From Vibrio sp. B1FLJ16 (GTDB lineage Bacteria > Pseudomonadota > Gammaproteobacteria > Enterobacterales > Vibrionaceae): a DNA stretch of 64,000 nucleotides. The position numbers were made by a program, and so were the translations under genes. Below, piece after piece: positions 29,870-38,260 of this stretch. The notes beneath the pieces were generated by a model. That model did no database searches and was not told the DNA's origin. It was given only the letters and a program-made list of their open reading frames with translations. The stretch covers positions 310,001-374,000 of the forward strand of contig NZ_HG992750.1 of NCBI RefSeq assembly GCF_905175385.1, written 5' to 3'. Numbering within the stretch: position 1 is the first letter of the stretch; each line of letters opens with the position of its first letter.

Positions 29870-30826
29870 CTATGCGCTTCCAACAAGGTTAAGCAACTTG
29901 TCGATGACCTGATTTGCGGTAATGCCTTCAGCTTGTGCGTGATAACTTAATAACAAGCGATGACGCAGAACAGGGTATGCCATCGCTTGTACGTCTTCCG
30001 GGGAAACAAAATCACGCCCTTTTAACCATGCATGAGCGCGGGCACATCGGTCTAAGGCAATAGTTGCGCGAGGGCTTACACCCATTGCCAGCCATTTATC
30101 TAGCTCATTGTCGTACTCACTCGCCTGGCGTGTAGCCATAACAAGGCGAACTATGTACTGTTCGATCGTTTCCGCCATATGAATATCGAGCACTTCCTGT
30201 CGGGCTGTAAAAATATCTTGCTGGCTGATGCTTGGTCGTTCAGGGATTTCTTGTCCTTTTGCCTCGCCTCGATTGATGCGCAAAATCGCTAACTCATGCT
30301 CGGCGTCCGGGTAGTTTACTTCTAAGTGCAGTAAGAATCGGTCTAACTGGGCTTCTGGGAGTGGATAAGTACCTTCTTGCTCAATAGGATTCTGAGTTGC
30401 CATCACTAAGAATAAATCAGGTAATGGGTAGGTATGGCGTCCTGCAGTTACCTGTTTTTCAGCCATGGCTTCAAGCATCGCTGCTTGTACCTTAGCAGGT
30501 GCACGGTTTATTTCATCGGCGAGAATAAGCGAGTTGAAAATAGGACCAGCCTGAAACGTAAACTCGCCGGTTTCTGGTCGGAAAATATCGGTGCCGGTTA
30601 AATCGGCAGGCAATAAATCCGGCGTAAATTGTATGCGGTGGAAATCGCCTTCCACACAGTCTGACAATGATTTGACGGCACGGGTTTTTGCAAGCCCTGG
30701 AGGGCCTTCTACCAAAATATGCCCGTCAGCTAGCAGGGCAATCAACAATTGCTTGACCAGATCCTGCTGGCCAATAATTTGAGACTCTAGGTATTGCTGA
30801 AGAGTTTCGAAGTTAGATTTATGCAT
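29870..30826 (-). CDS. MoxR-family AAA ATPase
   Basis: First gene of the bat operon, 318 residues. Walker A is EGPPGLAKTRAV near residues 39-50; Walker B is LILADEINRAPAKVQAAMLEAM in part; sensor 1 is MATQNPIEQEGTYPLPEAQLDRF in part. A helical lid domain completes the AAA module. MoxR ATPases act as chaperones that assemble or activate partners, typically the VWA proteins encoded downstream. It lies 14 bases from the DUF58 gene. It seems intact although two downstream genes are interrupted. Confidence 0.93.
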   Translation of the reverse strand: MHKSNFETLQQYLESQIIGQQDLVKQLLIALLADGHILVEGPPGLAKTRAVKSLSDCVEGDFHRIQFTPDLLPADLTGTDIFRPETGEFTFQAGPIFNSLILADEINRAPAKVQAAMLEAMAEKQVTAGRHTYPLPDLFLVMATQNPIEQEGTYPLPEAQLDRFLLHLEVNYPDAEHELAILRINRGEAKGQEIPERPSISQQDIFTARQEVLDIHMAETIEQYIVRLVMATRQASEYDNELDKWLAMGVSPRATIALDRCARAHAWLKGRDFVSPEDVQAMAYPVLRHRLLLSYHAQAEGITANQVIDKLLNLVGSA

Positions 30827-31203
30827 GTTGCGGACTCTCGGTATCCATTTGATTTTGCTTTTGGTTGCCAGTATTGGTCAATCGCATACAGGAAAAAGTT
30901 CCGGTATAAGGTTGAAATTTATCTTTTCAATATTGGGTCGTAGAAACGGATTACAACCCGGCATTTAAGATGAATCGACTTAGGTGTGCTAAGTGTCGTT
31001 TTCTTTTACCGAATGAGGAGTGATACCCCCCTGAAATACCATTGCCGTAAGGAAGTTGAATATGGCTGGTGAAAACGAATCGACCGTTCATGAGAGTAAG
31101 TGACTGATTAACCGTAATCGTAAAGGCTGATGTAGATTCAAGCCCCGGACTTGGCTAAAATAGACAGAGTTAAGAGATCCATAATTATGATTAGGTAAGT
31201 ATT
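30827..31203. other. Intergenic region moxR / small protein
   Basis: The 377 bases between divergent genes should hold both promoters. A possible 13-codon frame at 31061 has a ribosome-like AAGGAAG, but nothing else supports it. No recognised regulatory site was found. Confidence 0.4.
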
Positions 31204-31404
31204 ATGAATGACTTCGAACAAGAGCTAGAGCAAATTTCGCAGGAAGTAGCTCAAGAGGAAGAAGTAAAACTCCCTTCCATTGAAGAACAAAAAGCGATTG
31301 TAGCAGAACTGAAAAAACTAGAAGCAGAAGGTAAGCTTACTCCGGAGGTTTTAGAGCAGCACTTCGGTAAGTTTAATCAGAAGAACGCAACTCCAATTCA
31401 TTGA
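31204..31404 (+). CDS. Small acidic helical protein, unknown
   Basis: A 66-residue protein rich in Glu, Gln, Leu and Lys, with no signal peptide or membrane helix. The pattern (EQELEQISQEVAQEEEV, EEQKAIVAELKKLEAEGKLTPEVLEQHFGK in parts) predicts two amphipathic helices. AGGTAAG precedes the ATG and a strong terminator follows three bases after the stop, so it looks like a real monocistronic gene. The family was not recognised. Confidence 0.72.
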   Translation: MNDFEQELEQISQEVAQEEEVKLPSIEEQKAIVAELKKLEAEGKLTPEVLEQHFGKFNQKNATPIH

Positions 31405-31406
31405 TA

Positions 31407-31428
31407 AAAGGGAGTATTTACTCCCTTT
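31407..31428 (+). terminator. Terminator after small gene
   Basis: AAAGGGAGTA and TACTCCCTTT form a ten-base stem, followed by ATTTATATTTATT. Confidence 0.8.
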
Positions 31429-31577
31429 ATTTATATTTATTACATACGGTAAAAGTAAAAATAGGATTCATATCAACAATTTAACGCCAGTATTAGTTAT
31501 TTTCATACTTGACAATAGTAGCGCTCTAACCAACTCTATTAGGCAGTGTAATTAAAACGTAAAGGAATACTAGCGGG

Positions 31578-32246
31578 ATGGTCCAACATAATATAAGGGA
31601 TATCATTTTAATTACTGAGGGAAGTTTGCAATCCTCTCTTTTGAAGGAAGTATTGGAAACGAAACTTAGTATCAACGTTACCCTGATAACTCCAGAAAAT
31701 CTTGCTTGTCAAAACATCAAAGAACAATCCATTTCCGCTATTATATTAGATTTCAGTATCGTTACTGAAGATACCTTAACGCGTTATAGGGAATTTAAAG
31801 AGTCTCAACTTAAGGCGACTCGAGAAATCCTAATCAATTGTGATAAGTCTATTTCGTCGGATGACCTTTTTATCTGGCGAACACTCGCTGGTATATTTTA
31901 TACCTCCGATGATATACAAACTTTACAGAGTGGTATCGACAAGATTCTCCGCGGAGAAATGTGGTTCAGCCGTAAGTTTTCTCAGCAGTACATCAATCAT
32001 TTACGACAGAATAGCAAACCGGTAAGCAACAACGTCCCAACGATTCTGACAAAAAGAGAGCAGCAGATCATTACTTTCCTTTCGATGGGGGCGTCAAACC
32101 AGCAAATCGCTGAACAGCTGTTTGTTAGTGAGAATACTGTCAAAACTCACTTACATAATATTTTTAAGAAGATTGATGTTAAAAATAGAGTTCAAGCGCT
32201 TATCTGGGCTAAGGAAAATATTTCAGAATATTCAATGCCCATATAA
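31578..32246 (+). CDS. VpsT/CsgD-type LuxR regulator with WFSR c-di-GMP motif
   Basis: The first 125 residues form a degenerate receiver-like domain. The four-residue motif W129-F-S-R132 matches W[FLM][TS]R, through which VpsT of V. cholerae binds c-di-GMP. A LuxR helix-turn-helix follows (about 152-210, LTKREQQIITFLSMGASNQQIAEQLFVSENTVKTHL in parts). It should be a c-di-GMP-dependent activator of biofilm genes. A terminator and three 39-base repeats follow it, then a paralogue and mfpABC. Low-GC codon use compared with neighbours suggests an accessory origin. The exact ortholog (CpsQ, CpsS or another) is not certain. Confidence 0.85.
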   Translation: MVQHNIRDIILITEGSLQSSLLKEVLETKLSINVTLITPENLACQNIKEQSISAIILDFSIVTEDTLTRYREFKESQLKATREILINCDKSISSDDLFIWRTLAGIFYTSDDIQTLQSGIDKILRGEMWFSRKFSQQYINHLRQNSKPVSNNVPTILTKREQQIITFLSMGASNQQIAEQLFVSENTVKTHLHNIFKKIDVKNRVQALIWAKENISEYSMPI

Positions 32247-32262
32247 ACTTTAATATTATCTC

Positions 32263-32379
32263 TTTCCTAATTTAGTTATTTCTTATGTTTTTGTATATTG
32301 ATTTTCTAAATTAGTTGCTTCTTATGTTTTGTTTGAGTGGTTTTCTAAATTAGTAGATTCTTATATTTTGGACTGTTGA
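32263..32379. repeat. Three tandem 39-bp repeats with CTAAWTTAG core
   Basis: Units start at 32263, 32302 and 32341 with an exact 39-base period. Each opens TTTYCTAAWTTAGT and continues with TTCTTATRTTTT. The core CTAAWTTAG is a palindrome. The array lies between the stop of the first VpsT-like gene and its terminator, about 190-300 bases upstream of the second regulator. The same core occurs once upstream of mfpA. It may be an operator array for these regulators (inference). Confidence 0.85.
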
Positions 32380-32424
32380 TTTACTCAGTAGTCAATTATT
32401 GGATTTATTCAAGTAAATGTAATG

Positions 32425-32458
32425 AAAAAGTGTTTCTTTTATGAGAAACACTTTTTTT
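32425..32458 (+). terminator. Terminator after first VpsT-like gene
   Basis: A 13-base stem (AAAAAGTGTTTCT / AGAAACACTTTTT) around TTTATG, continuing to seven T in all. Transcription of the next regulator therefore needs its own promoter in the following 110 bases, or readthrough. Confidence 0.88.
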
Positions 32459-32568
32459 GTTTTGATTTTTAATTATTTTGGGTTTTTAATATCAGAAAAA
32501 TAACTTTACTCTATTTCACCTGATCTAATGATTAACTACTAATTCGTAATTATTGAGCCCGTGAAAGT

Positions 32569-33225
32569 ATGAGAATTATTATGGACCCGCATATGGAAAA
32601 GCCTGAAGTTGTAATGCTTACTAAACAAAGCTTACAGAGTGAAAATTTCAAGCAAATGCTTTCAAAAGATACGGAAATAAACATCACGATTCTAGACTCA
32701 AAGGACCCGAACGGTCACTGCGGGATACCGGACAATTATTTCTTGTTGGTAGATTTTTCTGTGGAGACACCGTCTGAAACTTTAGTTTATCTTAAGAATA
32801 GTAACAAAGTACTTGGAACTATCATGCTCAACCTAGGCCATGACCTTGATACTGAGGAACTGGCATCTTGGCCGGATGTTAAAGGCATATTTGGCCCTAA
32901 AGATCCTATGGATAAAGTGTGCAAGGGTTTAAGCGCAATTGTTAAAGGGGATAACTGGCTTCCGCGTCGATTACTTGAGCAATTGGTCACTTATTACAAA
33001 GTGAAAGAAAGGGCTCCTGTTACAGAACCTGTTATAGATATCGAGTTGACAAGACGAGAGATGCAAGTATTAAAAGTGTTGAAAGACGGTGGTTCGAACA
33101 TGGAAATTGCCGACTCACTCTTTATCAGTGAGCACACTATTAAATCTCATCTTTATAATATCTTTAGAAAACTGGAAGTGAAAAACCGGAATCAAGCAAC
33201 GAGTTGGGCTAAAAGGAACTTATAG
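32569..33225 (+). CDS. cpsQ: CpsQ/VpsT-like LuxR regulator with variant WLPR motif
   Basis: A paralogue of the preceding regulator: a receiver-like N-terminal domain (about residues 12-125) and a LuxR helix-turn-helix (about 158-216, LTRREMQVLKVLKDGGSNMEIADSLFISEHTIKSHL in parts). The c-di-GMP loop reads W130-L-P-R133, so the Thr/Ser of W[FLM][TS]R is proline; Trp and Arg are kept. The gene directly precedes mfpABC, as cpsQ does in V. parahaemolyticus, where CpsQ activates mfpABC and the cps operon. The symbol rests on this context. Ligand binding by this variant is uncertain. The true start may be a later ATG (32581 or 32593), since several lie close together. Confidence 0.75.
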   Translation: MRIIMDPHMEKPEVVMLTKQSLQSENFKQMLSKDTEINITILDSKDPNGHCGIPDNYFLLVDFSVETPSETLVYLKNSNKVLGTIMLNLGHDLDTEELASWPDVKGIFGPKDPMDKVCKGLSAIVKGDNWLPRRLLEQLVTYYKVKERAPVTEPVIDIELTRREMQVLKVLKDGGSNMEIADSLFISEHTIKSHLYNIFRKLEVKNRNQATSWAKRNL

Positions 33226-33291
33226 TATTAAAAACGACCTGATGATATTTGCTTAGAATTTGTAATGATAGAGTACTTAGTTTTTGTTTAA

Positions 33292-33300
33292 CTAAATTAG
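33292..33300. promoter_or_regulatory. CTAAATTAG element upstream of mfpA
   Basis: This nine-base palindrome, with flanking GTA, is identical over 11-12 bases to unit C of the 39-base array (CTAAATTAGTA). It lies about 140 bases before mfpA and is a candidate regulator site. Confidence 0.45.
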
Positions 33301-33440
33301 TATTAGATATAAATATCAATCCTTATTCAAACTTACGCAAATTCACTTGCCTATTAGACTTCCATTGTCTGTTAATCACTTAATCAGGCAATCAACAAAA
33401 GGTTTTATCTATTATATGGCCAATAACAAGGGAGTTTAAA

Positions 33441-34037
33441 ATGAGCGCAAGTGACAAAACGGTTGAAACAACTTATCTAAGTGCACAAGACAACCTATTT
33501 GCTAACTTCGAAGGAACGGATGACGTAATTGTCGGTTTAGCTGGTAACGACACTATCATCGGTGGTGGTGGTGATGACCTCATCATTGGTGGTGCCGGAG
33601 ATGATCGTTTGGTTGGTGGTGCTGGCGATGACGTGCTTAGAGCTGGTACAGGAAATGATTACCTTGGCGGAGGTAGTGGCGACGACATCCTTTTGGGACT
33701 GCTCGGCGATAACAAATTAAATGGCGGTGTTGGTAATGACACTCTCATTGTCGGCAGTGGCGATAACGTTCTAGTTGGTGGCAGTGGCAGCGATAAATTT
33801 ATCTTTACTGATAAATTTGGTGAAGGCCATGGTGAAGCGAAAGTCGTCGACTTTACGATTGGCGAAGATTCACTATATATCTCTAGCAGTTCAGTGAGCG
33901 ACTTCAGTGATCTGGAATTTAGCTATGATGCTGCAGGTAACGCAGTGTTTACTGATGGTGCAGACTTAACAGTGAAGCTTATCGGCATCACTGAGGCAGA
34001 TATCAACACTTACGGCGCTGATTTATTTGTTATCTAA
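33441..34037 (+). CDS. mfpA: Small secreted RTX calcium-binding protein (MfpA-like)
   Basis: A 198-residue protein without an N-terminal signal peptide. Residues about 30-118 hold roughly nine glycine-rich nonapeptide repeats (GGxGxDxLx, for example GGAGDDRLV), which form a calcium-binding beta roll. The C-terminus ends DLFVI, a hydrophobic tail preceded by Asp like the type I secretion signal of the PrtB/LipA class. There is no toxin or adhesin domain. A strong AAGGGAG precedes the ATG. The exporter genes mfpBC follow, so it is the likely cargo, probably a biofilm matrix protein. A hairpin after it may keep its mRNA level above that of the exporter. Confidence 0.85.
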   Translation: MSASDKTVETTYLSAQDNLFANFEGTDDVIVGLAGNDTIIGGGGDDLIIGGAGDDRLVGGAGDDVLRAGTGNDYLGGGSGDDILLGLLGDNKLNGGVGNDTLIVGSGDNVLVGGSGSDKFIFTDKFGEGHGEAKVVDFTIGEDSLYISSSSVSDFSDLEFSYDAAGNAVFTDGADLTVKLIGITEADINTYGADLFVI

Positions 34038-34046
34038 TAAGTGACG

Positions 34047-34079
34047 CAGAGTGCTAGAACTACTAGCACTCTGTATTTT
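34047..34079 (+). terminator. Hairpin/attenuator between mfpA and mfpB
   Basis: CAGAGTGCTAG and CTAGCACTCTG form an 11-base stem with loop AACTA, followed by TATTTT. Partial termination would favour the RTX cargo over the exporter. Confidence 0.8.
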
Positions 34080-34099
34080 CGATATAAACGGAAGTTATT

Positions 34100-35821
34100 G
34101 TGCCGGAAAATGTTTTGAGAGACGTTAGTCAAAAGCTCTATACGCTTTTGTGTCTGCTAATAGGATTTAGTCTGTTCATTAACCTGTTAGTTTTGTCTAT
34201 CCCCTTGTATATGTTGCAAGTATACAACCGGGTGATCTCTTCTTACTCTACAGATACTCTTTTGCTTCTCACTATCATCGTGATTGCAGCCCTATTCACT
34301 ATGTCGATCATTGACATTGCTCGTGCTCAAATGAGTAAATCTTTTGGTTATTGGATGGATGCAAAACTCTCGGCATTCATGCTTAAACGCAGTATCCAGT
34401 ACCACTCCCGATCTGGCAGAAGTTACACATCACAAGTACTCAGAGATATACAAAATATAAAAGGCTTTTTGAGTAGCCAGGCTCCGTACCCTATCCTCGA
34501 TGCGCCGTGGACACCTCTCTTTATATTTTTCGTATATTTATTACATCCTCTGCTTGGACATATCGCTCTCTTTGGTTCGGTCATACTGTTTAGCTTGGGT
34601 TTGCTTAACGAGCTAATGACCCGAAAAACATTGCAAGAGTCTGAGGTTCGAACTAGCTCCCACATTAATAGTGCTGAGCTGGCCACGCAAAATGCAAACT
34701 CAATTCTCGCTATGGGAATGATGAATGCTTTTTTAGAAAAGTGGCAATCCCGCGTTACTGACATGAGTTTGCTGGAAGAAAAAGTGGCAGGTAAATCCAT
34801 CTATATGGCCAACTTTTCTAAATTTGTCCGCGGGGCATTACAGATAGCTTTGTTGGGCGGTGGAGCCTGGTTGGTTATTCAGCATGAAATTACCGCAGGG
34901 GCAATGATCGCTAGTTCAATTCTGATGAGCAGAGCTCTGTCACCTATGGAGCAAGCGATAGGGACGTGGCGCAGTGCTATGTCTGCAAGAGGTGCCTTTA
35001 AGCGTTTAAAAGAGATCGACTCTGTCGTACGCCAGGATGAATCCGACATGCCATTACCTAGACCTAAAGGACATTATGAGCTGGCAGGTTTAGCTTACCG
35101 CTATCCGGGCGCTTCCGAACCAGTCATTTCATCGATTACGTTCTCAGTGCCCTCCGGGGTTGCTCTTGGGCTCATAGGGCCTTCTGGTACAGGTAAGTCG
35201 ACGTTAGCAAGCCTGTTACTTGGCAACTTAAAACCAACTGTCGGCAAAGTTAAACTCGATGGTATGGAAATCTCTACCTGGGCTTCCGAGGACAGAGGTG
35301 AGCATTTTGGTTACCTGGCCCAAGAGGTAGAGCTGTTCCCCGGGACCATTCGCGAGAACATTGCCCGATTCAAAGAGGAAGACCCTACTAAGGTGATCAA
35401 GGCAGCTCAGCTTGCGGGATGTCATGATCTGATTCTCAAAAAGAACAAAGGTTATGATTTTGTCATTGGTGATAACGGGCGCGGACTGTCGGGGGGAGAG
35501 CGTCAAAGAATAGCCTTAGCTAGAGCCGTTTATGGTGACCCGTCTATCGTAGTCTTCGATGAAGGTAATGCGAATCTCGATGGTGAAGGAGAAATGGCTT
35601 ATCAAAGCCTTATTGCACATCTGAAAACACAAGGCGTAACTATTATTGTTATTGCCCACAATCCGAGCACACTCAGGCAGATGGACAGGTTACTCTACTT
35701 GGCTGATGGACAGGTGAAGCTTTATGGCGCGAGAGATGAAGTGCTGAGACGTTTAATGGGTAAAGACAAAACCGATATACCGAGAGTGAAAAATGAGCAA
35801 TCAACTGCCAACCGTCGATGA
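34100..35821 (+). CDS. mfpB: Type I secretion ABC transporter (PrtD/LapB-like, MfpB)
   Basis: The 573-residue inner-membrane exporter starts at GTG (34100) after GGAAG; the nearby ATG is out of frame. A six-helix membrane domain (about residues 15-290) leads to an ATPase domain with Walker A GPSGTGKST, signature LSGGERQRIALARA and Walker B IVVFDEGNANLD. The usual DEPNANLD has proline where this has glycine. There is no N-terminal C39 peptidase-like domain, so it is the PrtD-type class that exports RTX proteins with C-terminal signals. It overlaps mfpC by 29 bases. The outer-membrane TolC partner is not in the window. Confidence 0.9.
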   Translation: MPENVLRDVSQKLYTLLCLLIGFSLFINLLVLSIPLYMLQVYNRVISSYSTDTLLLLTIIVIAALFTMSIIDIARAQMSKSFGYWMDAKLSAFMLKRSIQYHSRSGRSYTSQVLRDIQNIKGFLSSQAPYPILDAPWTPLFIFFVYLLHPLLGHIALFGSVILFSLGLLNELMTRKTLQESEVRTSSHINSAELATQNANSILAMGMMNAFLEKWQSRVTDMSLLEEKVAGKSIYMANFSKFVRGALQIALLGGGAWLVIQHEITAGAMIASSILMSRALSPMEQAIGTWRSAMSARGAFKRLKEIDSVVRQDESDMPLPRPKGHYELAGLAYRYPGASEPVISSITFSVPSGVALGLIGPSGTGKSTLASLLLGNLKPTVGKVKLDGMEISTWASEDRGEHFGYLAQEVELFPGTIRENIARFKEEDPTKVIKAAQLAGCHDLILKKNKGYDFVIGDNGRGLSGGERQRIALARAVYGDPSIVVFDEGNANLDGEGEMAYQSLIAHLKTQGVTIIVIAHNPSTLRQMDRLLYLADGQVKLYGARDEVLRRLMGKDKTDIPRVKNEQSTANRR

Positions 35822-37133
35822 CTTTCCATATCAAACCGTGTATCGATTTAGCCCTAAAGCAAGCCTGAGTTTTCGAAAGCCGATGCTGCTCGGGATTATA
35901 GCGTTAAGTATCTTTATCGGAGGCCTTGGTTACTGGGCTGCTACTGCAAAACTGGAAAGTGCGGCAATAGCATATGGTGACTTATCTGTGTTGAGTAAGC
36001 GGCAAGCTATTCAGCATCTTGAAGGTGGGATCATCGAGAAGCTATATGTGCAAGAAGGTGACTTAGTTGAGAAAGGACAGCCACTTATTCAGCTCTTTAA
36101 ACGGCAAGCTATGGCTAAGCTGGATTCAGTCAGTGGCCAGTTTATTCATACGTTAGCCAAAGAGAGCCGTCTGGTTGCAGAGCTCGATGAGCTGCCTTCT
36201 ATTGTCTGGTCAAATGATCTTATTGAAGTGCCTCGTGTTGATATCGTTCAAGAAGCGCAGTTAGTACAGGGTAAAATTTTTGAAGCCAGAAAACGGTTCT
36301 TCGATAGCAAGCTGATGATCATCGAGCAAAGTATCTCGGGTGCAAGGCTAGAGTTAGAAAACCTGGGGCAGACTAAAGTCATCGAAAGAGAAAGGTTGGA
36401 ATTTATTGAAGAAGAAATAGCCAGCAACCAGGCTCTGGTGCAAAAAGGCTACTCTGGGAAATCTACCTTGCTTCAACTGAAGCGTCTTGCTGCCGAGGTT
36501 AGGAGTACACTGAGCCAGTTGGATAGACAATCTCTGACGGTAAGCAAAAGGCTAGAAGAAAATCAGGCAAAAGTTGAAGAATTGAAACTGGAAAGGCTCA
36601 ATGAGGTTGTTGCAGAGTTGAGGAACACAAAGAAGGAGATTGTGTCTATCAGAGAAGAATACCGTTCTGCTCAGGATGTCGTGTCTAGAACTTCTATCAA
36701 TGCCCCTATCTCGGGCCGGGTGGTTAATATGCAAGTATTTACCGAAAAAGGCGTGATCGGTTCAGGAGAAACCTTGCTAGAGCTTGTACCGCAAAAGGAT
36801 AAATTGCTGGTGGAAGCGAGGGTTAACCCTCAGGATATCGATCTAGTCAGTGCAGGGCAGCAGGCACATATTCGATTAACAGCACTCAACGCTCGTACGT
36901 TAGCACCATTAGATGGCACTGTTCTCACTATATCAGCAGATAAACTCTCACAACAAAACCAGGAAGACTATTATCTTGCCAGAATTGAAATCTCTCAAGA
37001 AGATGTCGCCAAGTATCATCTGACCTCAGGAATGAATGCCGAAGTTCTGATTCTGTCAGAGCCCAGAACACCTTTGAGTTATCTCGTTAAACCTTTGACT
37101 GAAAGTATGAATCGAGCTTTCAGAGAAGAATAA
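35793..37133 (+). CDS. mfpC: Type I secretion membrane fusion protein (HlyD family, MfpC)
   Basis: A 446-residue adaptor joining the exporter to TolC. One membrane helix (about residues 33-52) precedes a lipoyl half-motif (HLEGGIIEKLYVQEGDLVEKGQPL in parts). A long coiled coil (about 115-300) follows, then the second lipoyl half (INAPISGRVVNMQVFTEKGV in part) and a C-terminal beta-barrel. Translation is coupled to mfpB by the 29-base overlap. A terminator-like hairpin follows. Confidence 0.9.
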   Translation: MSNQLPTVDDFPYQTVYRFSPKASLSFRKPMLLGIIALSIFIGGLGYWAATAKLESAAIAYGDLSVLSKRQAIQHLEGGIIEKLYVQEGDLVEKGQPLIQLFKRQAMAKLDSVSGQFIHTLAKESRLVAELDELPSIVWSNDLIEVPRVDIVQEAQLVQGKIFEARKRFFDSKLMIIEQSISGARLELENLGQTKVIERERLEFIEEEIASNQALVQKGYSGKSTLLQLKRLAAEVRSTLSQLDRQSLTVSKRLEENQAKVEELKLERLNEVVAELRNTKKEIVSIREEYRSAQDVVSRTSINAPISGRVVNMQVFTEKGVIGSGETLLELVPQKDKLLVEARVNPQDIDLVSAGQQAHIRLTALNARTLAPLDGTVLTISADKLSQQNQEDYYLARIEISQEDVAKYHLTSGMNAEVLILSEPRTPLSYLVKPLTESMNRAFREE

Positions 37134-37135
37134 TC

Positions 37136-37157
37136 TGGAGGGGGTTCTTCCCCTCCA
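37136..37157 (+). terminator. Hairpin after mfpC
   Basis: TGGAGGGG and CCCCTCCA pair across a short loop, followed by TTTCCTTT. It probably ends the mfpABC transcript. Confidence 0.65.
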
Positions 37158-37350
37158 TTTCCTTTACACTTTCCGTTCATACTTTGTTTGCCACTTTCAT
37201 AATTACTTTCTACATCCGTTCTGATCTCATTTAGGGATATATTTCGCTAATTTAAAGTGAGTTAGCACGGACAACCAGTAAGATAATTTGCTATGGTTGC
37301 GTCCTCCGCTAGTCAAAGCAAAATAATCTAATCAGAAAGGGAGCTGGGTA

Positions 37351-38196
37351 ATGGAGAAAGTACAGTTGGTCGTCGATTTTCTGCTCGCCCATAAAATGCT
37401 ATTTACCGCGTTAATACTCATTGCTGCGTGGCTGGCACGCCGGTCCATACTGGCTATGATCCGTGGTGATCACACGCTGCTGTCCGAAAAACAGCGTAGT
37501 TGGATGTCGAGAACAAAAAACGGAACCTTTACCATAACTCTGTTGATTCTGTTTATTCTCTGGCAATCTGAAATCAGTGAGTTTGCGTTAAGTGTTACTG
37601 CAATTGCAGTCGCTATTGTCGTCGCTTCGAAAGAGATTATTCTCTGTTTTACAGGCTCTATTCAGCGTGCCAGTTCACGATCTTTTCGGGTGGGTGACTG
37701 GATTGAAGTGGGTAAATTGTGTGGTGAAGTGATTGACCACAACATGATGGCAACGGTTATACAGGAAATCGATCTTCATCATGGTCAGTATCATTTCACA
37801 GGCAAAACCGCGACGCTACCGAACAGCATGTTTTTTACTTACCCGGTAAAGAACCTCAATTTTATGAAGCGTTACGTCTACCACAATTTTTCTGTCGTAG
37901 TCGGTGACTTCGTAAACTTGTATCCTTTGGTAACGCCGTTAACTGAGAAGATTGAGGAGCACTGCAGCTACTTTAGTGATGTTGCCCATCGCTACAATGC
38001 CATGATTGAAAAGCATGCGGGTGTCGATCTGCCGGGTGCAGAACCACATATTCACATTTCGAGTACACCGACAGGCGAGCAAAATGTTCACGTCATGATT
38101 TTCTGTCCAACCGATAAAGCAAATCACCTGGAGCATCTGATTCGCAAAGATTTTATGGATCTTTATGAGCAACGCTTTCCACGTGACGCAGAATAG
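37351..38196 (+). CDS. MscS-family mechanosensitive channel
   Basis: The 281-residue protein has three helices (about residues 13-32, 55-72 and 77-100), then a beta domain with SFRVGDWIEVGKLCGEVIDH and TLPNSMFFTYPVKN, the usual MscS signatures. A cytoplasmic C-terminal part follows. It should release solutes under osmotic downshock. The pore helix is less glycine/alanine-rich than E. coli MscS. GGGAGCTGGGTA precedes the ATG. A single gene, unrelated to its neighbours. Confidence 0.82.
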   Translation: MEKVQLVVDFLLAHKMLFTALILIAAWLARRSILAMIRGDHTLLSEKQRSWMSRTKNGTFTITLLILFILWQSEISEFALSVTAIAVAIVVASKEIILCFTGSIQRASSRSFRVGDWIEVGKLCGEVIDHNMMATVIQEIDLHHGQYHFTGKTATLPNSMFFTYPVKNLNFMKRYVYHNFSVVVGDFVNLYPLVTPLTEKIEEHCSYFSDVAHRYNAMIEKHAGVDLPGAEPHIHISSTPTGEQNVHVMIFCPTDKANHLEHLIRKDFMDLYEQRFPRDAE

Positions 38197-38230
38197 TATG
38201 AATTAACTGATAACCCGTACACTAAAAATG

Positions 38231-38254
38231 AAAACCCGCATTGCAGCGGGTTTT
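38231..38254. terminator. Bidirectional terminator
   Basis: AAAACCCGC and GCGGGTTTT form the stem between the convergent mscS-like gene and fhuB, with a T-rich tail on the plus strand. Confidence 0.85.
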
Positions 38255-38260
38255 GTTTAT

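Noticed and set aside
31061..31102. Possible 13-codon leader peptide
   Set aside because: Only a ribosome-like AAGGAAG supports it; there is no adjacent attenuator or conserved sequence.
32263..32379. The 39-bp repeats as a CRISPR array
   Set aside because: Only three imperfect units without distinct spacers and no cas genes.
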